Below are positions 1 through 6,231 of a stretch of DNA of 6,231 bases, in pieces; within the stretch, counting starts at the first letter, position 1, and each line of letters starts with the position of its first letter. Source of the stretch: JBCBKZ01 sp039026975 (GTDB lineage: Bacteria > Bacteroidota > Bacteroidia > J057); NCBI GenBank assembly GCA_039026975.1, contig JBCCLI010000388.1, positions 1 through 6,231 of the forward strand, read 5' to 3'. The notes below the pieces were generated by a model. It did not search any database and was not told the origin of the DNA. It was given only the letters and a program-made list of their open reading frames with translations. A program made the position numbers and the translations under genes.

Positions 1-597
1 ATGCTGATACACCGCTTCTTTGAATAACATAGTAATTTCTGACTGTCTGTCTGGTCTAGATAGGATAGCGGGGGATGCTTCTGCTAGTTTTGAAATGATG
101 GCCTTGAGTAGAGAAGTTTGGATCTCAAGCGTATATGAGTAACCATCCTCCTGCTGTACTAACAGTTCACAACATCTGCACAGCCAATTTATTTTATCGC
201 TAGACAAAGAATGTTTGGGATAGAAGGTAAGTCGATTTAGGAGTAGCCTATCAGTAAAAATTAGTGGGAGGATGCCGTTATCCATATATATGAAGTACCC
301 CTGGGTAGTAGGATCAATGGACTGGATACTATTGAGATGGCCTTCTCTAATAAATAACAGATCATTTTTCTGCAATGATAGAACCTCACTGTCTATCTGC
401 TGACTCCCTCCACCATGAGAGAATATCAGTAGGAAATTATATTCTGCTCTAAAAAGAGGAGATGGCACTTTTACTAGCTTATGAGCTACAGCTAGTGGAT
501 ACACCTGAATAGGGCTAGTCTGGGACATATAGCTTCTAGCTTCAGGGCCCATGTAATCACGTATAAACTTCTCTAGGTTTACAATTTCTGTATCCAT
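1..597 (-). CDS. AraC-family transcriptional regulator, N-terminal sensor domain (partial, 3' end outside window)
   Basis: The frame is open on the minus strand from an ATG at 597-595 to the left edge, giving 199 residues without a stop. An in-frame TAG lies 39-41 bases upstream of the ATG, and a GAGGA sequence sits just before it, so this start is well supported. Residues about 48-108 read like the cupin-type effector domain of Bacteroidota AraC regulators: an FRAEYNFLLIFSHGGG stretch, then QQID, a short loop, NDLLFI, a GHLNSI segment and GYFIYM. Residues about 133-175 look like the following helical linker. The visible end, SEITMLFKEAVYQH, resembles the segment that normally precedes the two helix-turn-helix motifs, which would lie beyond the edge. 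The family binds DNA as one- or two-site activators, often sensing small molecules. The target genes and ligand cannot be read here. The gene is divergent from gatC, but control of gatC seems unlikely on family grounds. The main uncertainty is that the DNA-binding domain is not visible. Confidence 0.72.
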   Translation of the reverse strand, partial: MDTEIVNLEKFIRDYMGPEARSYMSQTSPIQVYPLAVAHKLVKVPSPLFRAEYNFLLIFSHGGGSQQIDSEVLSLQKNDLLFIREGHLNSIQSIDPTTQGYFIYMDNGILPLIFTDRLLLNRLTFYPKHSLSSDKINWLCRCCELLVQQEDGYSYTLEIQTSLLKAIISKLAEASPAILSRPDRQSEITMLFKEAVYQH

Positions 598-679
598 ATG
601 ATTCCTCAATCTGTTTATCCAAGGTAGTAAAACCTACACTATTCACACATGGGTATAAATAGACTGATTATGGGAGGTA

Positions 680-708
680 AAAAATTACTAGCCCTGACTT
701 GATGGCAA
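680..708 (-). promoter_or_regulatory. Possible promoter for the AraC-type regulator
   Basis: Read on the minus strand, TTG (708-706) is followed after 18 bases by TAATTTTT (687-680). This matches the Bacteroidota TTG / TAnnTTTG pattern except for the last base. It would give a leader of roughly 75 bases before the ATG at 597. Such short patterns occur by chance in A/T-rich DNA, so this is a weak call. Confidence 0.22.
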
Positions 709-715
709 GAGTCAG
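694..715. repeat. Imperfect dyad in the divergent intergenic region
   Basis: CTGACTTG (694-701) faces CAAGAGTCAG (706-715). The arms pair as CTGA/TCAG and CTTG/CAAG around an ATGG loop with a two-base AG bulge; alternatively, CTGACT and AGTCAG form a perfect 6-bp arm. No T-run follows on either strand, so it is not a typical terminator. It overlaps the TTG of the candidate minus-strand promoter, which would suit an operator, but a role is inference only. Confidence 0.35.
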
Positions 716-725
716 CTGAGGGTTT

Positions 726-763
726 GAATGAGGAAATGCAATGGCTTATTTCCTTGCACATTC
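726..763. repeat. Inverted repeat upstream of gatC
   Basis: AGGAAAT (731-737) and ATTTCCT (748-754) are perfect 7-base inverted repeats around a 10-base loop. The symmetry continues outward as GAATG (726-730) and CATTC (759-763), with four extra bases (TGCA, 755-758) on the right side, so 12 of the bases on each side can pair. The right arm runs into the TTG of the candidate gatC promoter. It could be a binding site for a dimeric protein or a cruciform/hairpin; no poly-T follows, which argues against a terminator. Confidence 0.45.
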
Positions 764-784
764 CCCTAAGCCTATGTATCATTG
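754..784 (+). promoter_or_regulatory. Possible promoter for gatC
   Basis: TTG (754-756) is followed after 20 bases by TATCATTG (777-784), one mismatch from the Bacteroidota TAnnTTTG -7 element at an acceptable spacing. Transcription would begin roughly at 788-792, leaving a very short leader before the ATG at 803. The call rests on pattern match and position only. Confidence 0.3.
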
Positions 785-802
785 TTTCCCAGAAAAGCGT
801 AT

Positions 803-1093
803 ATGCAGATTACAGATGAACTAATGGATAAAATAGCTTCTCTCGCTAGGCTGAGTTTTTCTCAGGAAGAGAAAGAAGCGTATAAGGCTGACTTCCAGAA
901 AATGCTGGACTTTGTAGACCAACTACAGGAGGTAGACACAGAGGGAGTTGAACCGCTCATCCACATGACAGAGGAGTGGAATCATCTTAGAGATGATAAG
1001 CCAGCACATACTATCTCTAAAGAAGATGCCCTTAAAAATGCGCCTCAGGCAGATGACAATTTCTTCTACGTACCCAAAGTTATTGATAAGTAA
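803..1093 (+). CDS. gatC: Asp-tRNA(Asn)/Glu-tRNA(Gln) amidotransferase subunit C
   Basis: GatC is the small structural subunit of the GatCAB amidotransferase, a cytoplasmic enzyme that converts Glu-tRNA(Gln), and often Asp-tRNA(Asn), into the correctly amidated aminoacyl-tRNA. It wraps around GatA and stabilises the GatA-GatB contact. The 96-residue product has the usual family length. It shows the typical N-terminal helices (LARLSFSQEEKEAY, then DFQKMLDFVDQLQEVDTEGVEP) and a C-terminal LRDDKP segment followed by EDALKNAPQADDNFFYVPKVID, which is the standard GatC ending. The ATG at 803 is chosen over an in-frame TTG at 782, because it gives the normal family length and the extra seven residues (MFPRKAY) match nothing expected in GatC. 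An in-frame TAA lies at 767-769. No gatA or gatB is present nearby; scattered gat genes are common in Bacteroidota. The neighbouring genes have no evident link to tRNA charging. Confidence 0.95.
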   Translation: MQITDELMDKIASLARLSFSQEEKEAYKADFQKMLDFVDQLQEVDTEGVEPLIHMTEEWNHLRDDKPAHTISKEDALKNAPQADDNFFYVPKVIDK

Positions 1094-1141
1094 ACCTTTA
1101 CCTTTTCTTCTTGCTTGTGTGTAGGCTTAACATAATTTCCA

Positions 1142-1173
1142 TTGGAATAGATATAATCTTTTCCGCTATTTTG
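1142..1173 (+). promoter_or_regulatory. Possible promoter for the membrane-TPR gene
   Basis: TTG (1142-1144) is followed after 22 bases by TATTTTG (1167-1173), a near match to TAnnTTTG that is one base short. It would start a transcript about 45 bases before the ATG at 1226. No clear terminator for gatC is seen between 1094 and 1141, so readthrough from gatC is equally possible. Weak call. Confidence 0.18.
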
Positions 1174-1225
1174 GAGAATGAGCAAGTAAATACTCATCCG
1201 GTAAGTAGGTAATAACTTTTCATAG

Positions 1226-4200
1226 ATGGACCTGAAACGTCTTCCTTTTCTTCCTCTCCATTTCTTTTACCAAAGATTCACCCCCTCCTTTAAACGGATC
1301 TTTCTTGTCATCTTTTTCCTCTTACTTATCTGTGGGATAGGGACCTTAATAGTATATGATAACCCTTACCTCCTATCCTTGACTGTACAAGAAATAGCTG
1401 AAACTGAAGAGGAACAGCTTACCCTTATAGAGATTGAGGAGAATTTCCGAAGTGTTCCCGTAGACTTTGGGGTCTTTAAACAGTGGATCACTTTCTCTGC
1501 AGGCCCCATTCTTCCTCACACTGCACCACTCATCTTTTTCCTAATTTTTCAATGGATAGGATGGACGCTGCTGCTGGCCATAGGAACCCAGATTAAGTCT
1601 CGCTGGTTTTTCCTCATATACGGATTATTCGCTTTCTTCATTCATTTCAGTGGAGTAGGAACCCTCATCATCCCACAAGACCCTTACCTCCTTTTTGAAT
1701 TGGTGGTAGTAGGTTCATTTTTGGGACTGGCTTATGTATTCCAAATGAGTATACTCAGATGGTCTTTCCTGAGCAGGTGGCTTTGCTTTATTGGATTATC
1801 TACTATCTATTTGATAATAGCCTATGTCAGGGCTGGAGCGGAATCATTTTTTTCTATACCGTCTAGTCTATTTCTGTATTTAGCGGCTCTCTCTGTCATT
1901 TTTCTTTTATTCATAGCTAAAGAACCTACTAACCTCATCCTCTTTGGAGCTACTAATAGGAGGAATATATCCAGCAGACTTTCCCCAGGCCTCATCTTTT
2001 TGACCATGTTTATTCTCTTTATTACTGAGTTTTTCTGGGTGCATGAGGTAATGGATTTTGGGTGGTTTGAAGGGAGCGAGTTATTTATCCGACCAGTCTA
2101 TTTTGTGGTGCCTTCTCTCATTCTTACCATCTTTCTTTCCCAGAACCATTACCAGCAAGTCCGCCACATATTCACTACTAATACAGTATTTACTTTTTTT
2201 CTAGCCTGTTTCTCCCTCATCATCATGAGTTTCATGATGTACTTCTTTGCTAGCGGGGACGCTGTGTTCCTGAATTTCATAGAGCGCTGGGCCTCTATAT
2301 CCTTTCTGGCAGTAGGATTAGCACATATGTTCTATGTATTTACCAACTTTCTTCCTCTCCTTCAGCGGAGAGTACATGTGTATTATTTACTGGCTGGAGG
2401 TAAGAAATTTAGCTTCGCCGTAATTTGGCTTATTGCCCTCAGTGCATTGGTCATAGCTGAAGGGTATCAGAGTTGGAAAATTCCCAGGTACATCCTTCAT
2501 GGCATATCAGTAGCTAAGGGAGACGTACACTTTCGCAAGCAGGAAGTAGAAGACGCTGCTGCCTCTTACAGAGTGTCTACTTTTGCTGTAAAGACCAGTA
2601 CCAAAGCTAATTATAACTTAGCCGCTTTAGCCTTAGCTCAAGGAGAAAAAGTCCCTGAAATCATCCCTTACTATCAGACGGCCAATGCATACGAGGCTTT
2701 CCCATATGCATATGTAAATGCGGCCAATCTGCTATGGGTAAATGGCTACCAAAGTAATGCAGTTAACCTACTGCGAAAAGCAAAAAGTAAACACCCACAT
2801 ATATACACTAACCTGGGAAGATTTTATACCTACAAGCAGCAACCTGATTCTGCTATACTGGCATACAAAAACGCCCTACAACTAGATCTAACCTTAGGGC
2901 CAACCTATGCAAATCTGGCACACGTTTACGAGCGGGAAGGAAAGCAAGAAACAGCTGATGAGTTTTATGAAGCTGCAATAGAGGTATCGCCAGAGAATAC
3001 TTCTGTTCAAATTAATGCGCTATACCATGATCTGATAAGAGGGAACCCCCTCCTAAGAATAAAGTCTGATACTACCCAGCCCTATCTGCTCCATAACTTA
3101 GCTTTGGCAGCCTTGAGATCTTCTGATAAAGAGGAAGCGTTTACTCTCCTCTCTCAAAGTGCAGATGAATCACTCTCACTGGAAAGTGTTCTCCTAAAAG
3201 CATGGCTAGAGTTTGAGGCTGATTCTCTGGATAAGTCCCTGAGTAGATTTTCTTTCCATACAGAAAGTTATCCTAGGGATGCTGCTCCTGCCTTCCTAAA
3301 ATTAGGACATCTGTATTTCAAGCATGGAAATCCTGAAATGGCCAAAGTCTTTTATCAGCAAGCGGGAGAAGCTGGGGACTCTTATGGTTCATTCATGGAA
3401 GCCCTTATGATGCTGGATACTAGACAGCCAGACTCAGCCTATACCAAGCTGATAGCTTTACGATCAGAAGCAACAGAATTATTTGAGCCCATTTCTAAAG
3501 AACTAGGTATGCTTCTTAAAGCATACAGCCAGGGAGATGAAACCTACGCAGCCTTAGAATGGGACCTATCTACCCTAAGCCTGGAAGAAAGAATTCGCGT
3601 TAGCTTGTATGCTGATAGTGTAGACCGCTTCAGTACCGCACTCAATAATTTCAGAGACATCCTGGAAGAAGATTATGGCTACCCTATTCCCTATGTAGAA
3701 ATGAGTAAGATATACCAGCACTATGATAATGCAGAAGCAGAAACAGTATTGCTAAATGGAATAGAGAGCACCCAGAGTAATCCTTCTCTCTTGCTACAGT
3801 TAGCTTCTGTTTACGCCTCACAAAAAAAGGAAACGAAAGCGGACTCTTTATTACAGCTACTGCCAGATTCTTTAGAGAATAAGAAGCAGTATATACACAT
3901 ACAAGCTTATTTAGCCTTAAGTGAAGGAGATACAAGCGCTGCTTATAACCTATTAGAAAGCGTTTACCAAACGCATCCCTTGGATAAAGAGACTATTATC
4001 TTGATGGCAGATATTCTTCACGCTCAGCAGGATATAGGACGTGGCATTAGCTTAATAGATCAGGCCATCACCTATAACACACAGGTCCCAGCCTACTGGT
4101 ATTACTATGGTCTGTTTGCTAAGCAGTACGGAATGGCAGAAGAGGTAACCTACGCGCGGGAACAAGTCATTAGCTTAAGCCAAAATCCCCAACTTATTGC

Positions 4201-4240
4201 TAAAGCAGAGGCAGACCTTTACATAGAAATAGCCGAATAA
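1226..4240 (+). CDS. Large polytopic membrane protein with C-terminal periplasmic TPR domain, function unknown
   Basis: I do not recognise a named family for the membrane half. The start is firm on the upstream side: the codon directly before the ATG is TAG (1223-1225). Hydrophobic stretches predict about 11 membrane helices, near residues 25-44, 100-119, 127-147, 154-174, 185-201, 212-231, 254-272, 288-305, 321-341, 354-375 and 395-412. Basic clusters (K23 R24; K124-R126; R178-R184; R245-R251; R381-R382 and K393-K394) alternate with neutral or acidic loops. By the positive-inside rule this puts the N-terminus in the cytoplasm and the long C-terminal part in the periplasm. The first periplasmic loop (45-99) is strongly acidic around ETEEEQ. 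Residues about 425-1004 form helical pairs of TPR type. The clearest are 525-557 (YTNLGRFYTYKQQPDSAILAYKNAL) and 558-591 (YANLAHVYEREGKQETADEFYEAAIEVSPEN), with others near 618-650, 685-719, 820-853, 888-920 and 954-987; I estimate 14-16 units, many degenerate. TPRs usually scaffold protein contacts. The gene precedes an ABC ATPase after 94 bases; a role in envelope assembly or transport is conjecture. A glycosyltransferase C-type fold was considered but no diagnostic acidic motif was evident. Confidence 0.9.
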   Translation: MDLKRLPFLPLHFFYQRFTPSFKRIFLVIFFLLLICGIGTLIVYDNPYLLSLTVQEIAETEEEQLTLIEIEENFRSVPVDFGVFKQWITFSAGPILPHTAPLIFFLIFQWIGWTLLLAIGTQIKSRWFFLIYGLFAFFIHFSGVGTLIIPQDPYLLFELVVVGSFLGLAYVFQMSILRWSFLSRWLCFIGLSTIYLIIAYVRAGAESFFSIPSSLFLYLAALSVIFLLFIAKEPTNLILFGATNRRNISSRLSPGLIFLTMFILFITEFFWVHEVMDFGWFEGSELFIRPVYFVVPSLILTIFLSQNHYQQVRHIFTTNTVFTFFLACFSLIIMSFMMYFFASGDAVFLNFIERWASISFLAVGLAHMFYVFTNFLPLLQRRVHVYYLLAGGKKFSFAVIWLIALSALVIAEGYQSWKIPRYILHGISVAKGDVHFRKQEVEDAAASYRVSTFAVKTSTKANYNLAALALAQGEKVPEIIPYYQTANAYEAFPYAYVNAANLLWVNGYQSNAVNLLRKAKSKHPHIYTNLGRFYTYKQQPDSAILAYKNALQLDLTLGPTYANLAHVYEREGKQETADEFYEAAIEVSPENTSVQINALYHDLIRGNPLLRIKSDTTQPYLLHNLALAALRSSDKEEAFTLLSQSADESLSLESVLLKAWLEFEADSLDKSLSRFSFHTESYPRDAAPAFLKLGHLYFKHGNPEMAKVFYQQAGEAGDSYGSFMEALMMLDTRQPDSAYTKLIALRSEATELFEPISKELGMLLKAYSQGDETYAALEWDLSTLSLEERIRVSLYADSVDRFSTALNNFRDILEEDYGYPIPYVEMSKIYQHYDNAEAETVLLNGIESTQSNPSLLLQLASVYASQKKETKADSLLQLLPDSLENKKQYIHIQAYLALSEGDTSAAYNLLESVYQTHPLDKETIILMADILHAQQDIGRGISLIDQAITYNTQVPAYWYYYGLFAKQYGMAEEVTYAREQVISLSQNPQLIAKAEADLYIEIAE

Positions 4241-4288
4241 AGGTTCTGCTAGGACGATGTAATTCCCTATCTCACAGATCAGCTCATA

Positions 4289-4307
4289 CAATAGTGCTGC
4301 ACTATTG
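4289..4307. repeat. Perfect 19-bp palindrome between the TPR gene and the ABC ATPase gene
   Basis: CAATAGTGC (4289-4297) and GCACTATTG (4299-4307) are exact inverted repeats around a single central T. It begins 49 bases after the TPR stop codon and ends 27 bases before the ATPase ATG. As RNA it would form an 8-bp hairpin with a CUG loop, but no U-run follows (the next bases are CTATATTGAAAT), so it is a poor intrinsic terminator. Its size, symmetry and position just upstream of a start fit an operator for a dimeric regulator, or a hairpin affecting processing or translation of the ATPase message. Which of these applies cannot be told from sequence. Confidence 0.6.
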
Positions 4308-4334
4308 CTATATTGAAATCACTTAACTACAATT

Positions 4335-5051
4335 ATGGAAGCCGTCATTCAACTCCAACATATTAGAAAAACCTACCAGATGGGGACAGTAGAGATTCAT
4401 GCTTTGCGTGATGTATCTCTGGATATAGGTAGAAATGAGTATGTAGCCATCATGGGCCCTTCCGGTTCTGGAAAGTCTACTATGATGAATGTGCTCGGAT
4501 GTTTAGATAGTCCCTCTGAAGGAGACTACTTTCTGAATAATACGAATGTGAGTAATATGGATGATAGTGAGCTAGCATTCACTAGAAATAAGGAGATCGG
4601 TTTCGTCTTCCAGACTTTTAATCTACTAAAGCGTTCTACTGCCCTGGATAATGTAGCCCTCCCGCTAGTATATGCTGGTCTAAGTAAAAGTGCCAGACAT
4701 GATCGCGCAGAGGAAGTCTTAGCTAGTGTGGGACTTGGAGATAGAGTCCACCACAAACCCAACGAGCTCTCGGGTGGGCAGCGCCAGCGTGTAGCCGTAG
4801 CCAGAGCCTTAGTAAATAATCCCTCCATCATATTGGCAGATGAACCTACGGGAAATCTGGATACCAAAACCTCCTATGAAATCATGGAGCTGTTTGAAAG
4901 ACTTCACCAGTCGGGAAATACCATTATCCTGGTGACCCACGAGGAGGATATTGCCCAGCATGCCCAGAAAATTGTACGTCTACGAGATGGAAATATAGAG
5001 AAGATCACAGAGAATGAAACCCGAATTATAGCCACTGCTGCCCATCAGTAG
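4335..5051 (+). CDS. ABC transporter ATP-binding protein, MacB/LolD type
   Basis: This is a complete 238-residue nucleotide-binding subunit that would hydrolyse ATP at the cytoplasmic face of the inner membrane to drive a partner permease. All catalytic motifs are intact: Walker A GPSGSGKST (41-49), Q-loop Q93 in FVFQTFNLL, signature LSGGQRQR (145-152), Walker B IILADE with E170, D-loop NLD (174-176) and the switch histidine H202 in LVTHEED. The phrases HALRDVSLDI, NVLGCLD, IGFVFQTFNLL and ADEPTGNLDT are those of the MacB/LolD/FtsE-like group, which powers mechanotransmission permeases rather than importers. An N (N34) stands where most relatives have G before the conserved E of the GE turn. 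In-frame TGA at 4314-4316 limits the start; the ATG lies in an A/T-rich leader without a clear Shine-Dalgarno sequence. No FtsX/MacB-type permease or LolC/E homologue is adjacent, so the substrate (lipoprotein, drug or peptide) cannot be assigned, and lolD or macB is not used as a name. Confidence 0.93.
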   Translation: MEAVIQLQHIRKTYQMGTVEIHALRDVSLDIGRNEYVAIMGPSGSGKSTMMNVLGCLDSPSEGDYFLNNTNVSNMDDSELAFTRNKEIGFVFQTFNLLKRSTALDNVALPLVYAGLSKSARHDRAEEVLASVGLGDRVHHKPNELSGGQRQRVAVARALVNNPSIILADEPTGNLDTKTSYEIMELFERLHQSGNTIILVTHEEDIAQHAQKIVRLRDGNIEKITENETRIIATAAHQ

Positions 5052-5071
5052 ATACGAACAAATAGACGGAG

Positions 5072-5105
5072 AGGTTAACGCCACTTACTCCTTGGGTGTT
5101 AATTT
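5072..5105 (+). terminator. Possible terminator hairpin after the ABC ATPase gene
   Basis: AGGTTAACGCC (5072-5082) pairs with GGTGTTAATTT (5095-5105) in 11 pairs, three of them G-U, around a 12-base loop. The wobbles pair only in plus-strand RNA, so the hairpin is stronger in the ATPase transcript than in the mgtE one. It starts 20 bases after the ATPase stop. The downstream U content is low, so termination efficiency is uncertain. Confidence 0.4.
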
Positions 5106-5148
5106 GCGGAAGTCAGCACAGACCACAGAAAATGAAAATCTGCGCCCT

Positions 5149-5175
5149 AGCCCCTTCTACTCATAGGCAGGGGCT
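5149..5175. terminator. Possible bidirectional hairpin between convergent genes
   Basis: AGCCCCT (5149-5155) and AGGGGCT (5169-5175) form a perfect, G/C-rich 7-bp stem with a 13-base loop. It lies 30 bases beyond the mgtE stop codon and about 97 bases beyond the ATPase stop, where a terminator for converging genes is expected. No T-run follows directly on either strand; on the minus strand a T-rich stretch (GATTTTCATTTTC) appears only about 8 bases further on. Confidence 0.35.
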
Positions 5176-5205
5176 TACCAAGGGTTCCAGTAGAGTCAGC
5201 CTTCA

Positions 5206-6231
5206 CTAAAACAGCAATAAAAAAGTAAGACCAAACAGTAAGGTGTATCCCATAATGTCCGTGAACGCGGTTATAAAAATGGAGGAAGCTACTGCGGGGT
5301 CCACCCTTAGCCGTTCGAGGGTCAGAGGAACCAGAGACCCCATCAGACCTGCTATAAATAAGTTGCCGAAGAGGGCTACTGCCACTACTATCCCCAGCTT
5401 GGGATCATCTCCCCGGATAACCGCTATCAAGGAAACTAATGTGCCGAGAATAATCCCGTTAATCATACCTACCAGCACTTCTTTCATGATTACCTGAAAA
5501 GCTTTTCTGGCAGGAACCCCATCCGTAGAAATCCTTCTAATAGTAACAGCTAAGGTTTGGGTAGCTCCATTTCCAGCTACTCCAGCTATGATAGGCATGA
5601 AAGAAGCCAACACGGCCATCTCTGAAATTATATCGTCAAACTGCCGAATCACTTGGCTTGCTAAAAAAGCCGTAATTAAATTAATTAATAGCCATGGCAT
5701 ACGGCTTTTGACAGCATCAGCCCACCCTCCTCTTAGGTTTTCATCTTCAGATACCCCAGCGAAGTTCAGAATATCTTCTGTAGTCTCATCTTCCAATACA
5801 TCCAAGATATCATCAAAGGTGATTCTCCCTAGCAGCACACCTATATCATCTACTACGGGTAAGGTAGGGAGATTATACTGAGACATGATTTTAGCTACTG
5901 CTTCCTGGTCATCATGAACATTAACTGATATGATCTCACTATCCATGATATTCTCCACGGTCTCACTATTCCTGGCCTGAAATAGATTCTTAATGGTCAC
6001 ATACCCCTCCAGATGCCCATTTTCATCTACTACATAAATAGCGTAAAAGTCCTCCGTGTCTTCTGACTGATTAACCGCTTCCCGCAAGGCATCCAGCTTA
6101 GTCATATTAGCCAGTACACTGATGACATCCGGGTTCATAAGTCCTCCGGCAGACTCTTCATCATAGTCTAGAAGCTGGTTTAGCAGGAGTTCATCTTCAT
6201 CAGGGACAAAGTGTAAGATCCTGTCTTTCAG
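5206..6231 (-). CDS. mgtE: Magnesium transporter MgtE (partial, N-terminus outside window)
   Basis: MgtE is an inner-membrane Mg2+ channel/transporter gated by cytoplasmic Mg2+ through its N and CBS domains. The minus-strand frame is open from the right edge to the TAG at 5208-5206, giving 341 residues; a full protein has about 450, so roughly 110 N-terminal residues are missing. An internal ATG at 6138 is not the start, because the frame continues upstream with family sequence (DYDEESAGGLMNPD, the usual end of the N domain). With residue 1 at the edge, CBS1 spans about 32-86 and CBS2 about 92-150 (DSEIISVNVHDDQEAVAKIM, then LPVVDD and DDILDVLEDE). An acidic connecting helix and five membrane helices follow, near 179-194, 203-230, 247-271, 278-303 and 314-340. 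The pore signatures are present: GVAGNGATQ in the second helix, and in the last helix DPAVASSIFITAFTDIMGY, whose second Asp (residue 325) corresponds to the Mg2+-binding Asp of the Thermus enzyme. It converges on the ATPase gene with 154 bases between. Family assignment is secure. Confidence 0.95.
   Translation of the reverse strand: MKDRILHFVPDEDELLLNQLLDYDEESAGGLMNPDVISVLANMTKLDALREAVNQSEDTEDFYAIYVVDENGHLEGYVTIKNLFQARNSETVENIMDSEIISVNVHDDQEAVAKIMSQYNLPTLPVVDDIGVLLGRITFDDILDVLEDETTEDILNFAGVSEDENLRGGWADAVKSRMPWLLINLITAFLASQVIRQFDDIISEMAVLASFMPIIAGVAGNGATQTLAVTIRRISTDGVPARKAFQVIMKEVLVGMINGIILGTLVSLIAVIRGDDPKLGIVVAVALFGNLFIAGLMGSLVPLTLERLRVDPAVASSIFITAFTDIMGYTLLFGLTFLLLF

Noticed and set aside
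1137..1147. Short palindrome TTCCATTGGAA in the gatC-TPR gap
   Set aside because: Eleven bases with no flanking symmetry; too short to stand out from chance.
1178..1197. ATGAG/CTCAT hairpin before the TPR gene
   Set aside because: A 5-bp stem with a 10-base loop is weak and common by chance.
1239..1330. Pyrimidine-rich stretch at the start of the membrane-TPR gene
   Set aside because: Explained by Phe, Leu and Pro codons of the first membrane segment.
1822..2007. Open frame of 61 codons on the minus strand inside the membrane-TPR gene
   Set aside because: It lies wholly antisense to a clearly coding region, has no family resemblance and no initiation signal.
3684..3935. Open frame of 83 codons on the minus strand inside the TPR region
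   Set aside because: It is a shadow of the TPR coding frame; the product shows no recognisable domain.
4526..4867. Open frame of 113 codons antisense to the ABC ATPase
   Set aside because: The plus-strand frame carries all ABC motifs in this interval; the antisense product is low-complexity and unlike any family.
5243..5881. Two plus-strand open frames (5243-5497 and 5588-5881) opposite mgtE
   Set aside because: Both are antisense to conserved MgtE sequence, with compositions expected of a reverse-complement shadow.
6136..6138. ATG as the start of mgtE
   Set aside because: The frame stays open to the window edge, and the upstream residues match the end of the MgtE N domain, so this Met is internal.

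Overview
This 6.2 kb window looks like the chromosome of a member of the Bacteroidota, most likely a Cytophagales-type bacterium. The evidence is moderate base composition, starts preceded by A/T-rich leaders mostly without strong Shine-Dalgarno sequences, a gatC gene standing apart from gatA and gatB, a Bacteroidota-style AraC sensor domain, and possible promoters of the TTG / TAnnTTTG type. The taxonomic call is inference from gene style, not from a marker gene.

Layout, left to right. (1) Positions 1-597, minus strand: the first 199 residues of an AraC-family regulator; its DNA-binding domain lies beyond the left edge. (2) Positions 598-802: a divergent intergenic region with two imperfect dyads and weak candidate promoters facing both ways. 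(3) Positions 803-1093, plus strand: gatC, the small subunit of the Asp-tRNA(Asn)/Glu-tRNA(Gln) amidotransferase. (4) Positions 1226-4240, plus strand: a 1004-residue protein with about 11 predicted membrane helices followed by about 570 residues of TPR-like repeats predicted to lie in the periplasm. I recognise no named family for its membrane half. (5) Positions 4241-4334: a short gap holding a perfect 19-bp palindrome. (6) Positions 4335-5051, plus strand: a complete MacB/LolD-type ABC transporter ATPase with no permease beside it. (7) Positions 5052-5205: a convergent gap with two hairpins. (8) Positions 5206-6231, minus strand: the CBS-domain and membrane parts of an MgtE magnesium channel/transporter, whose N-terminal end is cut off by the right edge.

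The three plus-strand genes are collinear but separated by 132 and 94 bases, so they may or may not share a transcript. GatC is housekeeping, MgtE serves Mg2+ homeostasis, and the AraC protein probably controls genes outside the window. The least explained part is the membrane-TPR protein with the orphan ATPase that follows it. A functional link between the two is only a hypothesis from adjacency. I see no mobile element, CRISPR array, tRNA or rRNA.
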